Assembly (NCBI RefSeq): GCF_003947415.1
Contig: NZ_QHKL01000001.1
Coordinates: forward strand, 1,798,001 to 1,862,000
DNA: 64,000 nt
DNA from: Amycolatopsis sp. WAC 01376
Lineage (GTDB): Bacteria; Actinomycetota; Actinomycetes; Mycobacteriales; Pseudonocardiaceae
Direction of reading: 5' to 3'
In this document: positions 61,930 to 64,000 of the stretch, piece by piece
How positions within the stretch are numbered: the first letter of the stretch is position 1
Layout of the letters: every line of letters begins with the position of its first letter
Translations under genes and position numbers: made by a program
Notes under the pieces: generated by a model
What the model was told of the DNA's origin: nothing
What the model saw: only the letters and a program-made list of their open reading frames with translations
The model's database searches: none

Positions 61930-63117
61930 GTGCTGGTGGGATTGTCGGGGCGGAAACTCGCGGGGGCGTTGATCGCGCTCGAAGCCGTCGTGGTCGGCGT
62001 GCTGTTCGCGTTCAAGGTGTTCGACGGCCAGGACCTCGAGGTCTACATCGGCGGCGCGCGGCTCCTCGCCGACTCGGGCGACCTGTACGGCACGTGGGTG
62101 CAGACGCACGGGGGCTGGCTGCCCTTCACCTACACACCGTTCGCGGCCGCGGTGTTCCTGCCCGGCACGCTGCTGTCCGCCGCGCTGGCCACGAGGCTGG
62201 TCGGGCTCGCGTCGATCATCGCGGGCGGGATCGTCGTCTACCTCTTCGTCGCGACGCTCAACGGCTCGCTCACCGACCGTGCGAACGTCCGTGGCCGCGC
62301 CATCGCCGTACTGGCGGCGATCGGGGCGCAGGCCGTCGGCGGGATCATGGAGCCGGTCCGCTCGACGCTCGGCTTCGGCCAGATCAACACCCTGCTGATG
62401 CTGATGGTCGTCCTCGACGCCCTGCTCCCGGGCCGCGCGCGGACCAAGGGCCTGCTGATCGGCGTCGCCGCGGCGATCAAGCTGACCCCGGCCTTCTTCA
62501 TCCTGTTCTTCTTGTTCCGCAAGGACTTCCGCTCGTCCGCACGGGTCGTGGCCGGGTTCCTCGGCGCGGGCGCGCTGATGTTCCTGGTCGCGCCGGACGC
62601 GTCCGCGAAGTTCTGGACGAACATCCTCTTCGACACCAGCCGCATCGGCGATCGCGGCTATGTCGGCAACCAATCGCTGCGCGGGATGCTCGCGCGGTTC
62701 GGACTCGGCTCGGCGGAGGACGTCGTCTGGGTATTGGCCGCGGTGGTCGTGGTCGCGCTGACCGCGTTCGTGATCGTGCGCGTCGCGGAGCCGGTGTTCG
62801 CGCTGACGGCGTGCGCCATCGGCGGGTTGCTGGTCTCGCCGGTGTCCTGGACACACCACTGGATCTGGTGCGTGCCGATCCTCGTGCTGCTGGTCTGGAC
62901 CCGGTCGATCGTTTCCTACGTGCTCGCGGCCGTGACGGTGGCGCTGTTCGTGATCGCGCCGATGTGGCTCGCGCCGCGGCCCGCCGGGAGTTTCGGCTGG
63001 TGGCTGGCGACGGAATCCTTCGTGCTGTACGGCCTTGTGCTGCTCGTGCTCCTTAAATCCGTGAGGGCCTCCTTCCCTACGCTCAAGGTAGGGAAGGAGG
63101 CCCTCACGGAAAGCTAG
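61930..63117 (+). CDS. GT87-family polyprenyl-phosphate mannosyltransferase-like membrane protein
   Basis: 395 residues. TAATCT (61918-61923) 6 nt upstream of GTG 61930 (leaderless). GT-C glycosyltransferase with about ten membrane helices and the GT87/DUF2029 signature: FKVFDGQDLEVYIGGARLLADSGDLYG, PFTYTPFAAAVFLP, GQINTLLMLMVVLDALL and AAIKLTPAFFILFFLF. Builds mannose-containing lipoglycans in related actinobacteria. Odd: the last 20 residues (KSVRASFPTLKVGKEALTES) are encoded by an intergenic-type palindrome, so the natural stop was probably further upstream or lost. Confidence 0.87.
   Translation: MLVGLSGRKLAGALIALEAVVVGVLFAFKVFDGQDLEVYIGGARLLADSGDLYGTWVQTHGGWLPFTYTPFAAAVFLPGTLLSAALATRLVGLASIIAGGIVVYLFVATLNGSLTDRANVRGRAIAVLAAIGAQAVGGIMEPVRSTLGFGQINTLLMLMVVLDALLPGRARTKGLLIGVAAAIKLTPAFFILFFLFRKDFRSSARVVAGFLGAGALMFLVAPDASAKFWTNILFDTSRIGDRGYVGNQSLRGMLARFGLGSAEDVVWVLAAVVVVALTAFVIVRVAEPVFALTACAIGGLLVSPVSWTHHWIWCVPILVLLVWTRSIVSYVLAAVTVALFVIAPMWLAPRPAGSFGWWLATESFVLYGLVLLVLLKSVRASFPTLKVGKEALTES
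63058..63110. repeat. Palindrome inside the GT87 coding sequence, shared terminator with serC
   Basis: 23-bp perfect arms (63058-63080 and 63088-63110) around a 7-nt loop. The core GAGGGCCTCCTTCCCTAC is a variant of the GAAGGCCCCCTTCC family. It provides the GT87 C-terminus and the only hairpin between the convergent stops at 63117 and 63119. Confidence 0.88.
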
Positions 63118-63118
63118 C

Positions 63119-64000
<882 letters not shown>

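Overview
The window is GC-rich actinobacterial chromosome with GTG starts, 4-nt ATGA/GTGA overlaps and very high third-position GC. Gene order and content point to a Pseudonocardiaceae member, most likely an Amycolatopsis-like species. This is inferred from content, not from a search. From about 5.2 kb to the right edge the backbone follows, from memory, the M. tuberculosis Rv0862c-Rv0884c order: XPB/helicase-associated protein, small protein, moaC-mog-moaE, rpfA, moaD-moaA, YccF, cold-shock protein, DUF2771, MFS, MarR, SpoU methylase, DUF2537, SepH, serC. Lineage-specific genes are inserted between these anchors.

Layout. 0-3.4 kb: a conservon (kinase tail, roadblock, DUF742, GTPase), then a second, incomplete roadblock-DUF742 pair. 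3.4-5.2 kb: a synteny break holding a two-gene HicA-like unit between 38-bp direct repeats, and a MITE-like nested inverted repeat. 5.2-9.2 kb: helicase-associated protein, small protein, malic enzyme. 9.5-19.8 kb: secreted peptidase, then molybdenum cofactor synthesis (moaC, mog, moaE, moaD, moaA), rpf behind a c-di-AMP riboswitch and a CRP site, and Mo regulation and transport (MarR, HTH-Mop protein, modABC). 19.8-28.3 kb: HAD phosphatases, a metallophosphoesterase, YccF-PhzF, acyl-CoA ligase, HAF-repeat protein, TetR-R2lox. 28.4-43.2 kb: cold-shock protein, DUF2771-MFS, glutaminyl cyclotransferase, DUF3027 with a large Hsp90/sacsin-type ATPase, purine permease, MarR-MFS, and two paralogous envelope proteins. 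43.2-49.5 kb: SDR, an iron box with a possible sRNA, NAT, superoxide dismutase, serine hydrolase, iron-box heme oxygenase and TetR. 49.5-64 kb: glutamate-cysteine ligase family, SpoU methylase, DUF2537, MmcQ, SepH, a two-component system, alpha-L-fucosidase, an MacAB-type export operon with a repeated-cysteine lipoprotein, a GT87 enzyme and serC (cut by the right edge).

The most unusual layer is not a gene. The intergenic spaces are filled with long, near-perfect palindromes of at least four recurring families. Arm sequences vary while base-pairing is kept, and some copies lie inside operons (modA-modB) or inside coding sequence (the GT87 C-terminus). Two copies sit in larger MITE-like units with terminal inverted repeats. 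Other points of interest are the two-gene unit between direct repeats, the iron-box/terminator pair that could make a small RNA, the double control of rpf, and a leaderless promoter layout in front of about a quarter of the genes. No tRNA, rRNA, transposase, prophage or CRISPR array was recognised.
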